This document shows positions 54,461 through 64,000 of a stretch of DNA of 64,000 bases, one piece after another. How positions within the stretch are numbered: the first letter of the stretch is position 1; the number at the start of each line of letters is the position of its first letter. The DNA is from CAVSUZ01 sp963791885 (GTDB lineage Bacteria > Pseudomonadota > Alphaproteobacteria > Acetobacterales > Acetobacteraceae), in NCBI GenBank assembly GCA_963791885.1, contig CAWBUL010000005.1, positions 1,426,001-1,490,000 of the forward strand. Direction: 5' to 3'. Both the position numbers and the translations under genes were made by a program. The notes below the pieces were generated by a model. The model was not told where the DNA came from, ran no database searches, and worked only from the letters and a program-made list of their open reading frames with translations.

Positions 54461-56545
54461 GTGCTGAACAGCGCCGACAAACCGTTGCGACTGCGAGTCG
54501 GCGTCGATTCCGGCGGAACGTTCACTGACATCTGCATGTTCGACGAAGCGACCGGTAACATCCACGTCTGGAAGGTGAGTAGTACGCCGCAGGATCCCTC
54601 GATGGGTATTGCCACCGGCATCAAGCAGGGCCTGCACGAAGTCTCCCGCGTCGCCAACCGCAACGTCGAGGTGACCTATTTCGGCCACGGCACGACGGTT
54701 GCGACCAACGCGCTGATTGTCGGCCGCGGCGCCGAAACCGGCATGATCACCACCGCCGGCTTTCGAGACGTCTTGGAGCTGCGGCGGCAAAAACGCGACT
54801 CCCTCTACGACCTGCAAACCGACAAGCCGGAAATCCTCGCCAAGCGTGATAAGCGTCTCGAGGTGCACGAGCGCGTGCTGTTCGACGGCAGCATCCTAGC
54901 CCCGCTGAACGAAACCGAAGTCCGGACAGCGGCACGGCGGCTGCGTGATACCGGCATCCGCGCAATCGCCGTCTGCTTCCTATTCAGCTACCTCGAACCC
55001 CGCCACGAGCAGATGGTCAAGCGCATCCTCGCGGAAGAAATCCCCGACGCCTTCATTAGCGTGTCGCACGAGGTGGCGCCGGAGTTCCGCGAATACGAGA
55101 GGTTCTCCACCACCGTCGTCAACGCCTATCTCGGCCCGATCATGCAGCGCTATCTCAGCCTGTTGCGGCCCCGGCTGGCGGAGATCGGCGTCTCGGCGCC
55201 GGCACACCTGACCCAGTCCAATGGCGGCATCATCTCCTCGGAATCCGCCCAGCGCTTCCCCGCGCGCACCGTGCTGTCCGGCCCGGCGGCCGGCGTCATG
55301 GGCGCGCTGGCGCTCGGCCGGCTGGCCAGCATCGGTTACATCATCACCTTCGACATGGGCGGCACCAGCACGGATGTGTCGCTGATCGAGGGCGGCAAGC
55401 CGCAAATGGCCAATGATGCCGTGGTGCACGGCTATCCGCTGAAACTGCCGATGCTTGACATCCACACTGTTGGCGCCGGCGGCGGATCGATCGCGTCGAT
55501 CGATGCCGGCGGCCTGCTGCGGGTGGGCCCGCGCAGCGCTGGCGCCGATCCCGGTCCGATCTGTTACGACTGCGGCAATACCGACGAACCCACCGTCACC
55601 GACGCCAACGTCGTGCTTCAGGTGCTGAACCCGACCCACCTGCTGAACGGCCGACTGGCGATCAACCAGGCGAAGGCCAAGCGGGCGATTGCACGCCTGG
55701 GCGAGCGGCTCGGCCTCGATGTCATGGAGACCGCACAGGGCATCATCAGCGTTGTCGTTGCTAACATGGCCAAGGCCATCCGCGTCATCTCTGTGGAGCG
55801 TGGCTATGATCCGCGCGATTATGCCATGCTTGCATTCGGCGGCGCCGGCCCGATCCACGCTGTGCGCCTGGCGCACGCGTTGGACATCCCGCGGGTTATC
55901 GTTCCAAAATACCCGGGTATCCTGTGCGCCCTCGGCCTGCTGCTGACCGATCTGCGCACCAGCACCTCACTCACCCGCCTGAGGCCGCTCACCAACGAGC
56001 ACGCCGACCTGATCGCGCAGGATTTCGCGATGCTCGATGCCCGTGCCGCCGCTTGGTTCGAGGAAGAGCGGATCGAACCCGACCGACGGTCGGTGAGTTG
56101 CTCCATCGATATGCGGTATGGCGGGCAGGGTTACGAGCTGAACATCCCGTGCCCGGCCGCGCGGATCGACGCGGCGGCGCTGGCAGATCTGCGTGCGGCG
56201 TTCGAGCGGGCACACCAGCAGGCTTATGGCTACGTCGCCGAGGGCGAGCCGATCCAGGCCACGACGCTGCGCGTCGATGCGGTGGGGCTTGTCCCCAAGG
56301 CCGAATTCCAACCGCAGCCGCCGACAACCACGCCGGTTGCCGATGCGATCGCTGGCTCGCGCAAGGTCTGGCTGCCGGAATGCGGCGGCTTTACGGACTG
56401 CCCGATCTACGACCGCGCCCGGCTGGGCAACGGCCACGTCCTCACGGGTCCCGCCATCGTTGATCAGATGGATTCGACAACGCTCGTGCTGCCGGACCAG
56501 ATCGCGTCCATCGATCCCTTCCTCAACCTGATTATCGAGTGCTGA
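54461..56545 (+). CDS. hyuA: Hydantoinase/oxoprolinase subunit A
   Basis: GTG 54461, seven bases after the hutU stop, gives 694 aa. The N-terminal hydantoinaseA region has VGVDSGGTFTDICMFDEATG; the central ASKHA-type ATPase domain has FGHGTTVATNALIVGRGAET, FDMGGTSTDVSLIEGGKPQM and AFGGAGPIHAVRLAHALDIP. With HyuB it hydrolyses hydantoin-like or 5-oxoproline rings using ATP. Here it probably acts on a ring made by HutH and HutU, such as hydantoin-5-propionate. The four-gene catabolic set shares one direction with gaps of a few bases. Confidence 0.92.
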   Translation: MLNSADKPLRLRVGVDSGGTFTDICMFDEATGNIHVWKVSSTPQDPSMGIATGIKQGLHEVSRVANRNVEVTYFGHGTTVATNALIVGRGAETGMITTAGFRDVLELRRQKRDSLYDLQTDKPEILAKRDKRLEVHERVLFDGSILAPLNETEVRTAARRLRDTGIRAIAVCFLFSYLEPRHEQMVKRILAEEIPDAFISVSHEVAPEFREYERFSTTVVNAYLGPIMQRYLSLLRPRLAEIGVSAPAHLTQSNGGIISSESAQRFPARTVLSGPAAGVMGALALGRLASIGYIITFDMGGTSTDVSLIEGGKPQMANDAVVHGYPLKLPMLDIHTVGAGGGSIASIDAGGLLRVGPRSAGADPGPICYDCGNTDEPTVTDANVVLQVLNPTHLLNGRLAINQAKAKRAIARLGERLGLDVMETAQGIISVVVANMAKAIRVISVERGYDPRDYAMLAFGGAGPIHAVRLAHALDIPRVIVPKYPGILCALGLLLTDLRTSTSLTRLRPLTNEHADLIAQDFAMLDARAAAWFEEERIEPDRRSVSCSIDMRYGGQGYELNIPCPAARIDAAALADLRAAFERAHQQAYGYVAEGEPIQATTLRVDAVGLVPKAEFQPQPPTTTPVADAIAGSRKVWLPECGGFTDCPIYDRARLGNGHVLTGPAIVDQMDSTTLVLPDQIASIDPFLNLIIEC

Positions 56546-56547
56546 GC

Positions 56548-58224
56548 ATGGCAATCACCGAGCCAACTCTCGCGTCGCCACCCGCCACGACGCTGCGCGC
56601 GCTCGATCCGATTACCGTTGCGGTGATCGGCAGCGCGCTCGCCACCATCACCGAGGAAATGGGCAAGGCGATTATCCGCGCCGCGTACTCGACCAACATC
56701 AAGGAGCGGCAGGACTGTTCGGCAGCGCTGTTCGACCTTGACGGACACACCATCGCCCAGGCCGAGCATATTCCAGTGCATCTCGGCTCGCTGCTTGGCA
56801 TCGTCGAATTCGTGGTGAAGCATCACGATCTTGCCGGCATCCGGCCGGGCGATGTGTTCATCGGCAATGACGCGTACTGCGGCGGTGGCACGCACCTGAA
56901 CGACTTCGTGCTGATCGAGCCCATGTTCCATTCCAGCAAGCTGACGGGATGGGTGACGAACCTCGCGCATCATTCCGACTTCGTTGATCGCGGCCACGCT
57001 CATATCTTCCAGGAGGGCCTGCGCATTCCGCCCGTGCGGCTGTATCGCGCTGGCATGCTGCAGGACGACATCATGGAGCTGATCCTGCTGAACTGCCAGG
57101 TGCCACGTGAGCGTGTGAACGACCTGCGCGCGCAGATGGCGGCAAACCGACTGGGCGTGCAACGCTGGCAGGCGCTATGCGACAAGTATGGCCGCGATAT
57201 CGTGATGGGAGCCGCGGCTGAGATCCTGGACTCCACAGAACGTCGCACCCGCGCCGGCATCGCCAGCATCCCTGACGGGGTCTACGAATTCCGCCAGGAC
57301 TTCGACAGCAACCTCATCGAGCACTTGCTCGATCTGAAGGTGCGCGTTGAGGTTAGGGGCGACGAGATCCACGTGGATTTTCCCGATGCGCCGCTCCAGG
57401 TCCGCGCGCCGATCAACATGGTCTACACCGCGCTGCTGGCGACGGTGTATTTCGCGATCAAGGCGTTGGTCGATCCAGACATCGCCGCCAATGCGGGTTT
57501 CCACCGGCCAATCCGTGTGACGGCGCCGCTCGGCAGCATCTTGAACTCCGTCGCGCCTGCCGCGGTCTACAGTCGCACCGATGTTGGGCAGCGGCTGGTT
57601 GACATGATCTTCGCCGCACTGGCGCCAGCGTTGCCGGACCGCGTGATCGCGGCTTCCACGGGCGGCACGCTGCTGACCACCAGCGGCATCCATCCGCGCA
57701 CCGGGCGCTTCTATGTCTACAACGAAATGCACGGCGGTGGCATGGGCGCGCGCGCCGGCAAGGACGGCTTGGATGGCGTGCAGGCCAATACGACCAACAC
57801 CGCGAACCTGCCGATCGAGGCGCTGGAGACCGAGCACCCCATCATGGTGGAATGTTACGAGCTTGTGCAGGATTCCGGCGGACCCGGCGAGTTCCGCGGT
57901 GGCATGACGATGCGCCGCCGCGCGCGCGTGCTGGATCACGTCGCGGCGATTTCCGCTGGAGGGACGCAGAGCATTACGCCTCCCTTCGGCCTGTTCGGCG
58001 GCCTGCCGGGCAGCCCCGCGCGGGTCGAGCTGGCCGACGATGTGCCGCCGCTGAAGAACCGTGTTGGTGTCCTGCAGCCAGGACAGGCGGTGGGCATGGT
58101 TGCGGCCGCCGGTGGCGGTTGTGGCGACCCGCGTAAGCGCGATCGCGCCCTGGTACTGCGGGATCTCCGCGAGGAGCGCATCTCGGTGCGCGCCGCCGTC
58201 GAAATCTACGGACTCGATCCGTAA
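56548..58224 (+). CDS. hyuB: Hydantoinase/oxoprolinase subunit B
   Basis: ATG 56548, two bases after hyuA. The 558-aa protein has the HydantoinaseB pattern: SALATITEEMGKAIIRAAYS, KERQDCSAALFDLDGHTIAQ, AEHIPVHLGSLLGIVEF, DVFIGNDAYCGGGTHLNDFV, VFEEGLR-like IFQEGLRIPPVRLYR, and the Gly-rich GEFRGGMTMRRRARV and VAAAGGGCGDPRKR near the end. It is the catalytic ring-opening partner of HyuA. Complete. Confidence 0.92.
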   Translation: MAITEPTLASPPATTLRALDPITVAVIGSALATITEEMGKAIIRAAYSTNIKERQDCSAALFDLDGHTIAQAEHIPVHLGSLLGIVEFVVKHHDLAGIRPGDVFIGNDAYCGGGTHLNDFVLIEPMFHSSKLTGWVTNLAHHSDFVDRGHAHIFQEGLRIPPVRLYRAGMLQDDIMELILLNCQVPRERVNDLRAQMAANRLGVQRWQALCDKYGRDIVMGAAAEILDSTERRTRAGIASIPDGVYEFRQDFDSNLIEHLLDLKVRVEVRGDEIHVDFPDAPLQVRAPINMVYTALLATVYFAIKALVDPDIAANAGFHRPIRVTAPLGSILNSVAPAAVYSRTDVGQRLVDMIFAALAPALPDRVIAASTGGTLLTTSGIHPRTGRFYVYNEMHGGGMGARAGKDGLDGVQANTTNTANLPIEALETEHPIMVECYELVQDSGGPGEFRGGMTMRRRARVLDHVAAISAGGTQSITPPFGLFGGLPGSPARVELADDVPPLKNRVGVLQPGQAVGMVAAAGGGCGDPRKRDRALVLRDLREERISVRAAVEIYGLDP

Positions 58225-58240
58225 CGATCCCGGAGATCAC

Positions 58241-58960
58241 ATGGGCCAGCCAGGATTCTTCCAGGTTGTCGGCTTCGGCCCGCAGGGGTGGGGCGCATCG
58301 CTGCTACTCGGCGCGGCGATGACCGTCGCGATCGCGCTGTGCGGCCTGGTGATCGGCCTGGTCATTGGCACTTTCGGCGCCTGGGCGAAGATCTCCGGCG
58401 GCGCAGTAGTGCGGCGTATCGCCGACGCCTACACCACGATCCTGCGCGGCGTTCCCGACCTTCTCGTCATCTACCTGGTTTACTTCGGCAGCAGCTCGGC
58501 ATTGACCGAACTTGGCCGATTCTATGGTGCCTCGGGATACGTGAATTTCCCGGGTTTCCTCGCAGGTGCCATTGCCATCGGCGTGACCGCGGGCGCGCAG
58601 AACACCGAGGTGCTGCGCGGCGCCTTCAATGCCGTCCACAAAGGAGAGATCGAGGCTGCACGCGCCTCCGGCATGCCGCACCTGCTGCGCTTCCGCCGCA
58701 TCGTGGCACCACTGACATTGCGCCACGCTCTTCCGGCGCTCGGCAATGTCTGGCTCGGGCTGCTGAAAGAATCCTCGCTGGTCTCGGTGACTGGCGTGGT
58801 CGAGCTGATGCGGCAGGCGCAGGTCGCCTCGGGTTCCACGCGGCTGCCGTTCGATTTCTACATCGCCGCAGGTGCGCTTTACATCGTGCTGGCCGTGCTC
58901 TCGGGGCTGGTGGCGCAGGTGGCGGAGCTGCACTACACGCGCGGCGTCAGGGCGGCGTGA
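58241..58960 (+). CDS. Polar amino-acid ABC transporter permease 1 (HisQ/HisM-like)
   Basis: ATG 58241 follows CGGAGA. The 239-aa inner-membrane protein has about five helices and the EAA loop (HKGEIEAARASGMPHLLRFR). The segment TTILRGVPDLLVIYLVYFGS is typical of this permease class. It pairs with the next gene to form the channel. Its TGA overlaps the next ATG (TGATG). Confidence 0.92.
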   Translation: MGQPGFFQVVGFGPQGWGASLLLGAAMTVAIALCGLVIGLVIGTFGAWAKISGGAVVRRIADAYTTILRGVPDLLVIYLVYFGSSSALTELGRFYGASGYVNFPGFLAGAIAIGVTAGAQNTEVLRGAFNAVHKGEIEAARASGMPHLLRFRRIVAPLTLRHALPALGNVWLGLLKESSLVSVTGVVELMRQAQVASGSTRLPFDFYIAAGALYIVLAVLSGLVAQVAELHYTRGVRAA

Positions 58961-59673
58961 TGGATATCACCTTCCTTTTCGGCACGCTGTTGCAATTGTT
59001 TGCGGGCATCCCCCTCGCGCTGGAACTCGCCGCCAGCTCGATCGCGCTCGGGGCGCTGCTCGGCCTTGTCGTCGCGCTGCTGCGGCTCTCCAGGTTCCCC
59101 GCCTTCACCGCTTTCGCTTGGCTGTACGTCCAGATCGTTCGCGCCGTGCCGCTGCTAGTACTGCTTTTCCTGGTCTATTACGGACTGAGCCAGTTTCGGT
59201 GGGTGCGCACCAGCGTGCTGTGGCCGGTTCTGCGCGACCCCTACTGGTGTGCTCTGATTGCGCTCACCATCAACACCTCCTCCTACGCCGGCGAAATCAT
59301 CCGCGGCGGGCTGCTCGCCGTACCGCGCGCCGAGATCGAGGCGGGACGCTGCTGCGGCATGTCGGGGCTGATTCTGTTCCGCCGCATCATCCTGCCGGTG
59401 GCGATCCGCCAGGCGTTGCCGGCCTACAGCAACGAGATCATTGCTATGGTGAAGGCGACCTCGCTCGCATCGCTCGTTACATTGATGGAAGTCACGGGAA
59501 TTGCAGCCTCGATCGCGTCGGAGACCTATCGCCCCATCGAAGTTTTCGTTGCAGCGGGCGCCATTTACCTTGGGATCAACTTCATGATCACCCGCGCGAC
59601 CATGCTGCTGGAATACCGACTCACCCCGCATTTGCGCCCACGCACCGCGCGGCGCCCGGCCGTGGCCACATGA
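58960..59673 (+). CDS. Polar amino-acid ABC transporter permease 2
   Basis: ATG 58960 overlaps the previous stop. The 237-aa protein has IVRAVPLLVLLFLVYYGLSQ, INTSSYAGEIIRGGLLAVPR and the EAA loop (AEIEAGRCCGMSGLILFRRI), so it is the second HisM-type permease. Its stop overlaps the ATPase start (ATGA). Confidence 0.92.
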   Translation: MDITFLFGTLLQLFAGIPLALELAASSIALGALLGLVVALLRLSRFPAFTAFAWLYVQIVRAVPLLVLLFLVYYGLSQFRWVRTSVLWPVLRDPYWCALIALTINTSSYAGEIIRGGLLAVPRAEIEAGRCCGMSGLILFRRIILPVAIRQALPAYSNEIIAMVKATSLASLVTLMEVTGIAASIASETYRPIEVFVAAGAIYLGINFMITRATMLLEYRLTPHLRPRTARRPAVAT

Positions 59674-60503
59674 GCGATGCGGCAGATAGCCGGCCTGTCG
59701 CGGTGCGGCTGACGAACTTGCGCAAAAACTTTGGCGCGCATGAAGTGCTGAAAGGCATTTCGTTGCAGGCAGTCGAAGGCGAAGTGATTTCTATCCTTGG
59801 CGCGTCGGGTTCAGGGAAATCCACGTTGTTGCGTTGCATCAACATGCTGGAGGTACCCGACGGTGGCGAGGTCACGGTCGACGGCGAAACCATCGGCCTG
59901 CGGCGCGGGCGTAGTGGGGCGCTGCGGCCGGCCGATACCGCACAGGTCGATCGCATCCGTTCCCGGATCGGCACGGTGTTCCAGAGCTTCAACCTGTGGT
60001 CGCACAAGACGGTCCTCGAGAATGTCATCGAGGCACCGATCTACGTGCAGAAGCGCAAGCGCACGGAGTGCGTCGCCGAGGCGATGGACCTGCTCGCTAA
60101 GGTCGGGATGGCCGACCGCCATGATTACTTTCCCGCGCATCTATCAGGCGGCCAACAGCAGCGCGCAGCGATCGCGCGGGCGCTGGCAGTGCATCCGCGG
60201 CTGATGCTGTTCGACGAACCGACCTCGGCGCTCGATCCCGAGCTCGTGGGCGAGGTGCTGCGCGTCATGCGTGCGCTCGCCGAAGAGCACTGTACGATGC
60301 TGGTGGTAACACACGAAATGGCATTCGCCCGCGATGTGTCCAGCCGCGTAGTTTTCTTGGATCAAGGCGTGGTGGTGGAAGACGGAGAACCGCGTGAGGT
60401 TTTCTCGGCTGGCTGCTCCGAGCGGTTTCGCCAGTTCCTCGGAACGCCGGGAGGACCTCGCGCGGCGGACGAAGGCCTTCGAACTACAACGACGGAGGAG
60501 TAA
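59670..60503 (+). CDS. Polar amino-acid ABC transporter ATP-binding protein
   Basis: ATG 59670, coupled to the permease stop. The 277-aa protein has Walker A LGASGSGKSTLLRCI, Q-loop FQSFNLWSHKTVL, signature LSGGQQQRAAIARALA, Walker B LMLFDEPTSALDPE and H-loop VVTHEMAFAR, as in HisP/GlnQ. It energises uptake through the two permeases. Five bases separate it from the binding protein. Confidence 0.94.
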   Translation: MSDAADSRPVAVRLTNLRKNFGAHEVLKGISLQAVEGEVISILGASGSGKSTLLRCINMLEVPDGGEVTVDGETIGLRRGRSGALRPADTAQVDRIRSRIGTVFQSFNLWSHKTVLENVIEAPIYVQKRKRTECVAEAMDLLAKVGMADRHDYFPAHLSGGQQQRAAIARALAVHPRLMLFDEPTSALDPELVGEVLRVMRALAEEHCTMLVVTHEMAFARDVSSRVVFLDQGVVVEDGEPREVFSAGCSERFRQFLGTPGGPRAADEGLRTTTTEE

Positions 60504-60508
60504 GTTTC

Positions 60509-61363
60509 ATGAGCAAGCTTTGTGGAATTCTGGGTTTAGCGATCCTGGGCGCGCTGGCGCTGGGCAGCATCGCGCAGGCGCAGGAGAAGAGATGGACCGA
60601 GTTGAAGATCGAGACCGAAGGCGGGTTCCCGCCCTGGAACTACACTAATAACGATGGCTCGCTCGGCGGCTTCGAAATCGATCTCGCCAGGGACCTGTGC
60701 AAGCGCATGAACGTGAAATGCACGATCACCGCGCAGAGCTTCGACGGCATGATCCCGGCGCTGAACGACGGGAAATATGATGCCATCATCGACGACCTTG
60801 CCATCACGCCACAGCGAGAGAAGGCGATCGCCTTCTCCATTCCCTATGCCGCACTATGCTACACCTTCGCCACGCTGAAGGGCAGCGACATCAACAAGGC
60901 GCTTCCCGCCGACGACCAGGTGATTTCGCTGGACGGTACGAACGCCGCCGACAAGGCGATGGACCAGGTCAGGAAGGCGCTGAAGGACAAGACCCTCGGT
61001 ACGCTGGCGGCCGGCACGTCCGTGACGTTCGTCGACACGTATCTGAAGGGCCTCGTGCTGATGCGGCAGTACAAGACGCCGGACGCACGGGATCTCGACC
61101 TCGTGGCCGGCCGCGTGGATGCGATCGTAGGCTCGAAGGATGCGCTGCTGGGCAGCACGGCTAAGATCGGTCAGGGGAACATTGCGCTTGCTGGCCCCTG
61201 CTTCCAGGGCGGCGTGGTCGGCCGCGGCGCCGGCGTCGGCCTGCGTAAGGGCGACACCGAGCTAAAGGCCATGTTCGACAAGGCGATCCGCGAGGCCCAG
61301 GCCGATGGCACGATTAAGAAGCTGTCGGAGCCGACATTTCACATGGACGTCACGCCACGCTGA
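60509..61363 (+). CDS. Periplasmic amino-acid-binding protein
   Basis: ATG 60509 follows GGAGGAG. The 284-aa protein has a signal peptide (LCGILGLAILGALALGSIAQ then AQ) and a type II periplasmic fold: LKIETEGGFPPWNYTNNDGS, GGFEIDLARDLCKRMNVKCT, and AIIDDLAITPQREKAIAFSI. These are the HisJ/ArgT-like ligand contacts. The family mostly binds cationic or polar amino acids; with the hut genes, histidine or a derivative is the expected ligand. Two cysteine pairs may form disulfides. Confidence 0.9.
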   Translation: MSKLCGILGLAILGALALGSIAQAQEKRWTELKIETEGGFPPWNYTNNDGSLGGFEIDLARDLCKRMNVKCTITAQSFDGMIPALNDGKYDAIIDDLAITPQREKAIAFSIPYAALCYTFATLKGSDINKALPADDQVISLDGTNAADKAMDQVRKALKDKTLGTLAAGTSVTFVDTYLKGLVLMRQYKTPDARDLDLVAGRVDAIVGSKDALLGSTAKIGQGNIALAGPCFQGGVVGRGAGVGLRKGDTELKAMFDKAIREAQADGTIKKLSEPTFHMDVTPR

Positions 61364-61549
61364 TCGGTGTGGGTAGCGCGCCCAGGCCGTACCGCCAAGG
61401 AATGGTTGCGAGACGCAACGGACTCGCGCTCAGTGCACAGCAACCGCTTTGTCGATCCCTCGCGAACGGCAGCTTCGGAGCGATCTGTAGCATTTCCCGG
61501 ACGACCGCCATGGGCGCACAGCCGCCAGCCCCTGATGTAGCTTCGGATC

Positions 61550-64000
61550 TCAATGGAAATTCCGCCCCTTCACCTTGATCGTGTCGATGTGGAGGTCAGG
61601 AATGTAGATGTCGCGCGCGCGGAATCCTCCGGACTGCCGCTCGCGCGGATCGGGACCGCCGGAGTGCGTAACCTGATCGCCGCGACCATGCGTCAGCGGG
61701 AATGCCCCATCACGGTTGCCGACACTGACGAGGTCTGCTGAGAGGTCGACGAACCGATTGGCCACCAGGTGTACGACCTCGCCTTCGCGCTGAATGCGTC
61801 CGCGCACCGCGATCATACTGGCGCTCATCACGATACGGCGGAACTGTTCGAACACGGTCGGCCAGACCACGAGATTGGCGATCCCGGTCTCATCTTCGAG
61901 CGTGATGAACAACACGCCCTTGGCGCTGCCCGGCCGCTGGCGAACGAGAACCAGGCCCGCAGCCTCCAATCTGGTTCCATCGCGGGCCTGCATCGCCTCG
62001 GTGCAGCTGACGATGCGGCGCGAGGTGAGATCCGCACGGAGGAAGGACACGGGGTGTTGTCGCAAGGTCAGCCCGACATGGCGGTAGTCTTCAACCACTT
62101 CCTTGCCCGCCCTCATTGGCTGAAGAGCGACGACAGGCTCATCGATCTCCTGGACTGACTCCGCTTCGCGTGCGGTGGCGGCTGCGAACAGGGCAAGCGG
62201 CTCATCGAGCAACGCTTTGACCTGCCAGAGTACCTCGCGCCGTGCGAGACCCATTGCGGGGCGGAAGGCATCCGCCTCAGCAAGCCGAACAAGCACTGCA
62301 GTCGGCACGCCCGCGCGACGCCAGAGATCGTCGACGGACTGAAAGGGCCGATCGGCTCGGGTTGCGATTATCGTGGCGGCGTGGGCGTTGGCCATGCCTT
62401 TCACCATGCGCATGCCAAGCCGGACCGCGAACTGCCCATCGTTATCGGACGGTTCCAGCGTGCAGTCCCAGCGCGAGGCGTTGATGCACACTGGTCGTAT
62501 TTCGACCCCATGCGCCTGAGCATCGCGCACGATCTGCGCCGGTGCGTAGAAGCCCATCGGCTGGGAGTTCAGCAGCGCGGCGCAGAACACCTCCGGATGC
62601 CAGCACTTCATCCATGAGGATGCGTAAGCGATCAACGCGAACGACGCCGCGTGGCTTTCCGGAAAGCCGTAACTGCCGAACCCCTCCAGCTGCTTGAAGG
62701 TCTGCTCCGCGAACGCCGGCTCGTAGCCGTTGGCGATCATGCCGGCGATCAGCTTCTCCCTGAAGTGGCTGACCCCGCCGGTGAACTTGAAGGTCGCCAT
62801 GCTCTTGCGCAGGCTGATCGGCCTCGCCCGGCGTAAAGCCCGCACAAACGATGGCGACCGTCATCGCTTGCTCCTGGAACAGCGGCACGCCGAGTGTCTT
62901 GCCCAGGACCTGCTCCAGTTCGGGCTTGGGGTAGATGACAGGCTCCACTCCTTCGCGCCGCCGCAAATAGGGATGCACCATGTCGCCCTGGATGGGCCCG
63001 GGCCGGACAATCGCGACCTCGATCACCAGATCATAGAAGGTGCGCGGCTTCATCCGTGGCAGCATCGACATCTGCGCGCGAGATTCGATCTGGAACGTGC
63101 CCAGCGTGTCCGCTTTGCGGATCATCGCATAGGTTCGGGAATCCTCGGCGGGAATGGTCGCGAGATTGAGGCTGATGCTCTTATGGTCGGCGAGGAAGTC
63201 GAACGCCTTCTTCATGCAAGTAAGCATGCCGAGGGCCAGCACATCGACCTTCATGAAGCGCAGCGCGTCGATGTCGTCCTTGTCCCATTCGATGACCTGA
63301 CGATCGACCATGGCGGCGGGCTCGATCGGCACGAGATCATCGAGCCGATCATGGGTCAGCACGAACCCGCCGGGATGCTGGCTCAGATGCCGCGGCGTGC
63401 CCATGAGCTGGCGCCCGAGATCGAGGGCGAGGCGCAGCCGACCATCGGAAAGGTCGAGGTTCAGCTCCTCAACATGCTTGTCCTCGACGCCGTCCTCCGA
63501 CCAGCCCCAGACCTGGGATGACAGCATGCTGATGAGGTCCTCAGAGAGGCCGAGCGCCTTGCCGACATCGCGGATCGCGCCCTTGGTGCGATAGCGGATC
63601 ACGGTCGAGCACAGGGCGGCGTGGTCACGGCCGTATCGCTCGAAGATCCACTGCATGACGATCTCGCGCCGCTCATGCTCGAAATCGACATCGATATCAG
63701 GTGGCTCGTGGCGCTCCTCCGAGATGAAGCGCTCGAACAGCAGGCTGTGGAGCGCGGGGTCGATGGAGGTGATGCCGAGCACGTAGCAGACCGCCGAGTT
63801 CGCGGCGCTGCCACGGCCTTGGCAGAGGATGTCCCTCAAGCGGGCGAAGCAAACGATGGAATGGACGGTCAGGAAGTACGGGGCATAGCGCAACTTTTCG
63901 ACCAGCCGCAGTTCGTGACGGAGGGTCTTAACAACCTCATTAGGAACACCTCCGGGATAGCGCCACGTGGCACCCTTCCAGGTCAGCTTCTCCAGGGTCT
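61550..64000 (-). pseudogene. dnaE2: Error-prone DNA polymerase DnaE2 (ImuC), partial and frameshifted
   Basis: The gene runs off the right edge; only about the last 815 residues are in view. The N-ward part shows CQGRGSAANSAVCYVLGITS, EPPDIDVDFEHERREIVMQW (catalytic acidic residues) and FKSPG-like VIEVAIVRPGPIQGDMVHPY. Near 62825 an extra C (gatcagcctgcgc, where gatcagctgcgc would give ADQLRKSMATFK) shifts the frame; the rest continues FTGGVSHFREKLIAGMIANG, FPESHAASFALIAYASSWMK to an OB-fold and the stop at 61550. DnaE2 is the SOS translesion polymerase of many alphaproteobacteria; the usual imuA/imuB would be upstream, outside. The shift may be an error. Confidence 0.88.

Noticed and set aside
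54980..55876. 298-aa minus-strand reading frame inside hyuA
   Set aside because: Antisense shadow of a well-conserved hydantoinase gene; His/Arg/Ala-rich with no recognisable motif.

Overview
The window looks like chromosomal DNA of a GC-rich alphaproteobacterium, most likely Rhodospirillales/Acetobacteraceae. The support is high GC, a DnaE2-type polymerase, an alphaproteobacterial HdeA-like secreted protein, PEP-CTERM proteins and the IS repertoire. The genus cannot be told from the sequence alone. 

Layout: (1) 1-7.2 kb holds a methyltransferase, fragments of an FkbM methyltransferase, an IS256 transposase, a TPR protein and a PEP-CTERM protein, then an intact beta-helix protein and a complete IS21 element. 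(2) 7.2-18.4 kb is an accessory, mobile-element-rich zone. It starts near a tRNA-Glu(CUC) 3'-half scar and carries a TIR-domain gene split by an IS3/IS407-group element, a serine recombinase, an IS1182 element, a haloperoxidase-like phosphatase relative, a small exonuclease gene set and a phage terminase remnant. (3) 18.5-23.1 kb has a GT2 plus GT-C glycosyltransferase pair, an IS5 element and a frameshifted PEP-CTERM protein. (4) 24.2-37.6 kb is an integrated phage/plasmid-like island. It has a tRNA-Thr(UGU) 3'-half scar, a tyrosine integrase, an excisionase-like gene, a primase, a decayed ATPase, a family-A DNA polymerase fused to a Cas4-like DUF2800 nuclease, a SNF2 helicase, a DNA methyltransferase and small genes. 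An IS630 element follows it. (5) 39.4-44.4 kb is a compact branched-chain 2-oxoacid dehydrogenase operon (E1alpha, E1beta, E2, E3). (6) 45.2-48.6 kb is a frameshifted SAM/cyclase/AAA/TPR signalling gene. (7) 49.1-61.4 kb is a catabolic locus: an RpiR-type regulator, a divergent cyclophilin-like/helical pair resembling split cucumopine synthase, then hutH-hutU-hyuA-hyuB and a complete polar amino-acid ABC transporter. (8) 61.5-64 kb is dnaE2 (partial, frameshifted). 

The most interesting part is region 7. Histidine ammonia-lyase and urocanate hydratase are joined to an ATP-dependent hydantoinase instead of HutI/HutG. This suggests a variant route through a hydantoin-propionate intermediate, or use of a histidine derivative such as ergothioneine or N-methylhistidine. 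Second come the polymerase-nuclease fusion in the island, and a TIR gene whose IS insertion can be reversed in silico to restore one continuous frame. 

Many genes carry single-base frameshifts. Some may be sequence errors rather than decay, and they should be checked against reads.
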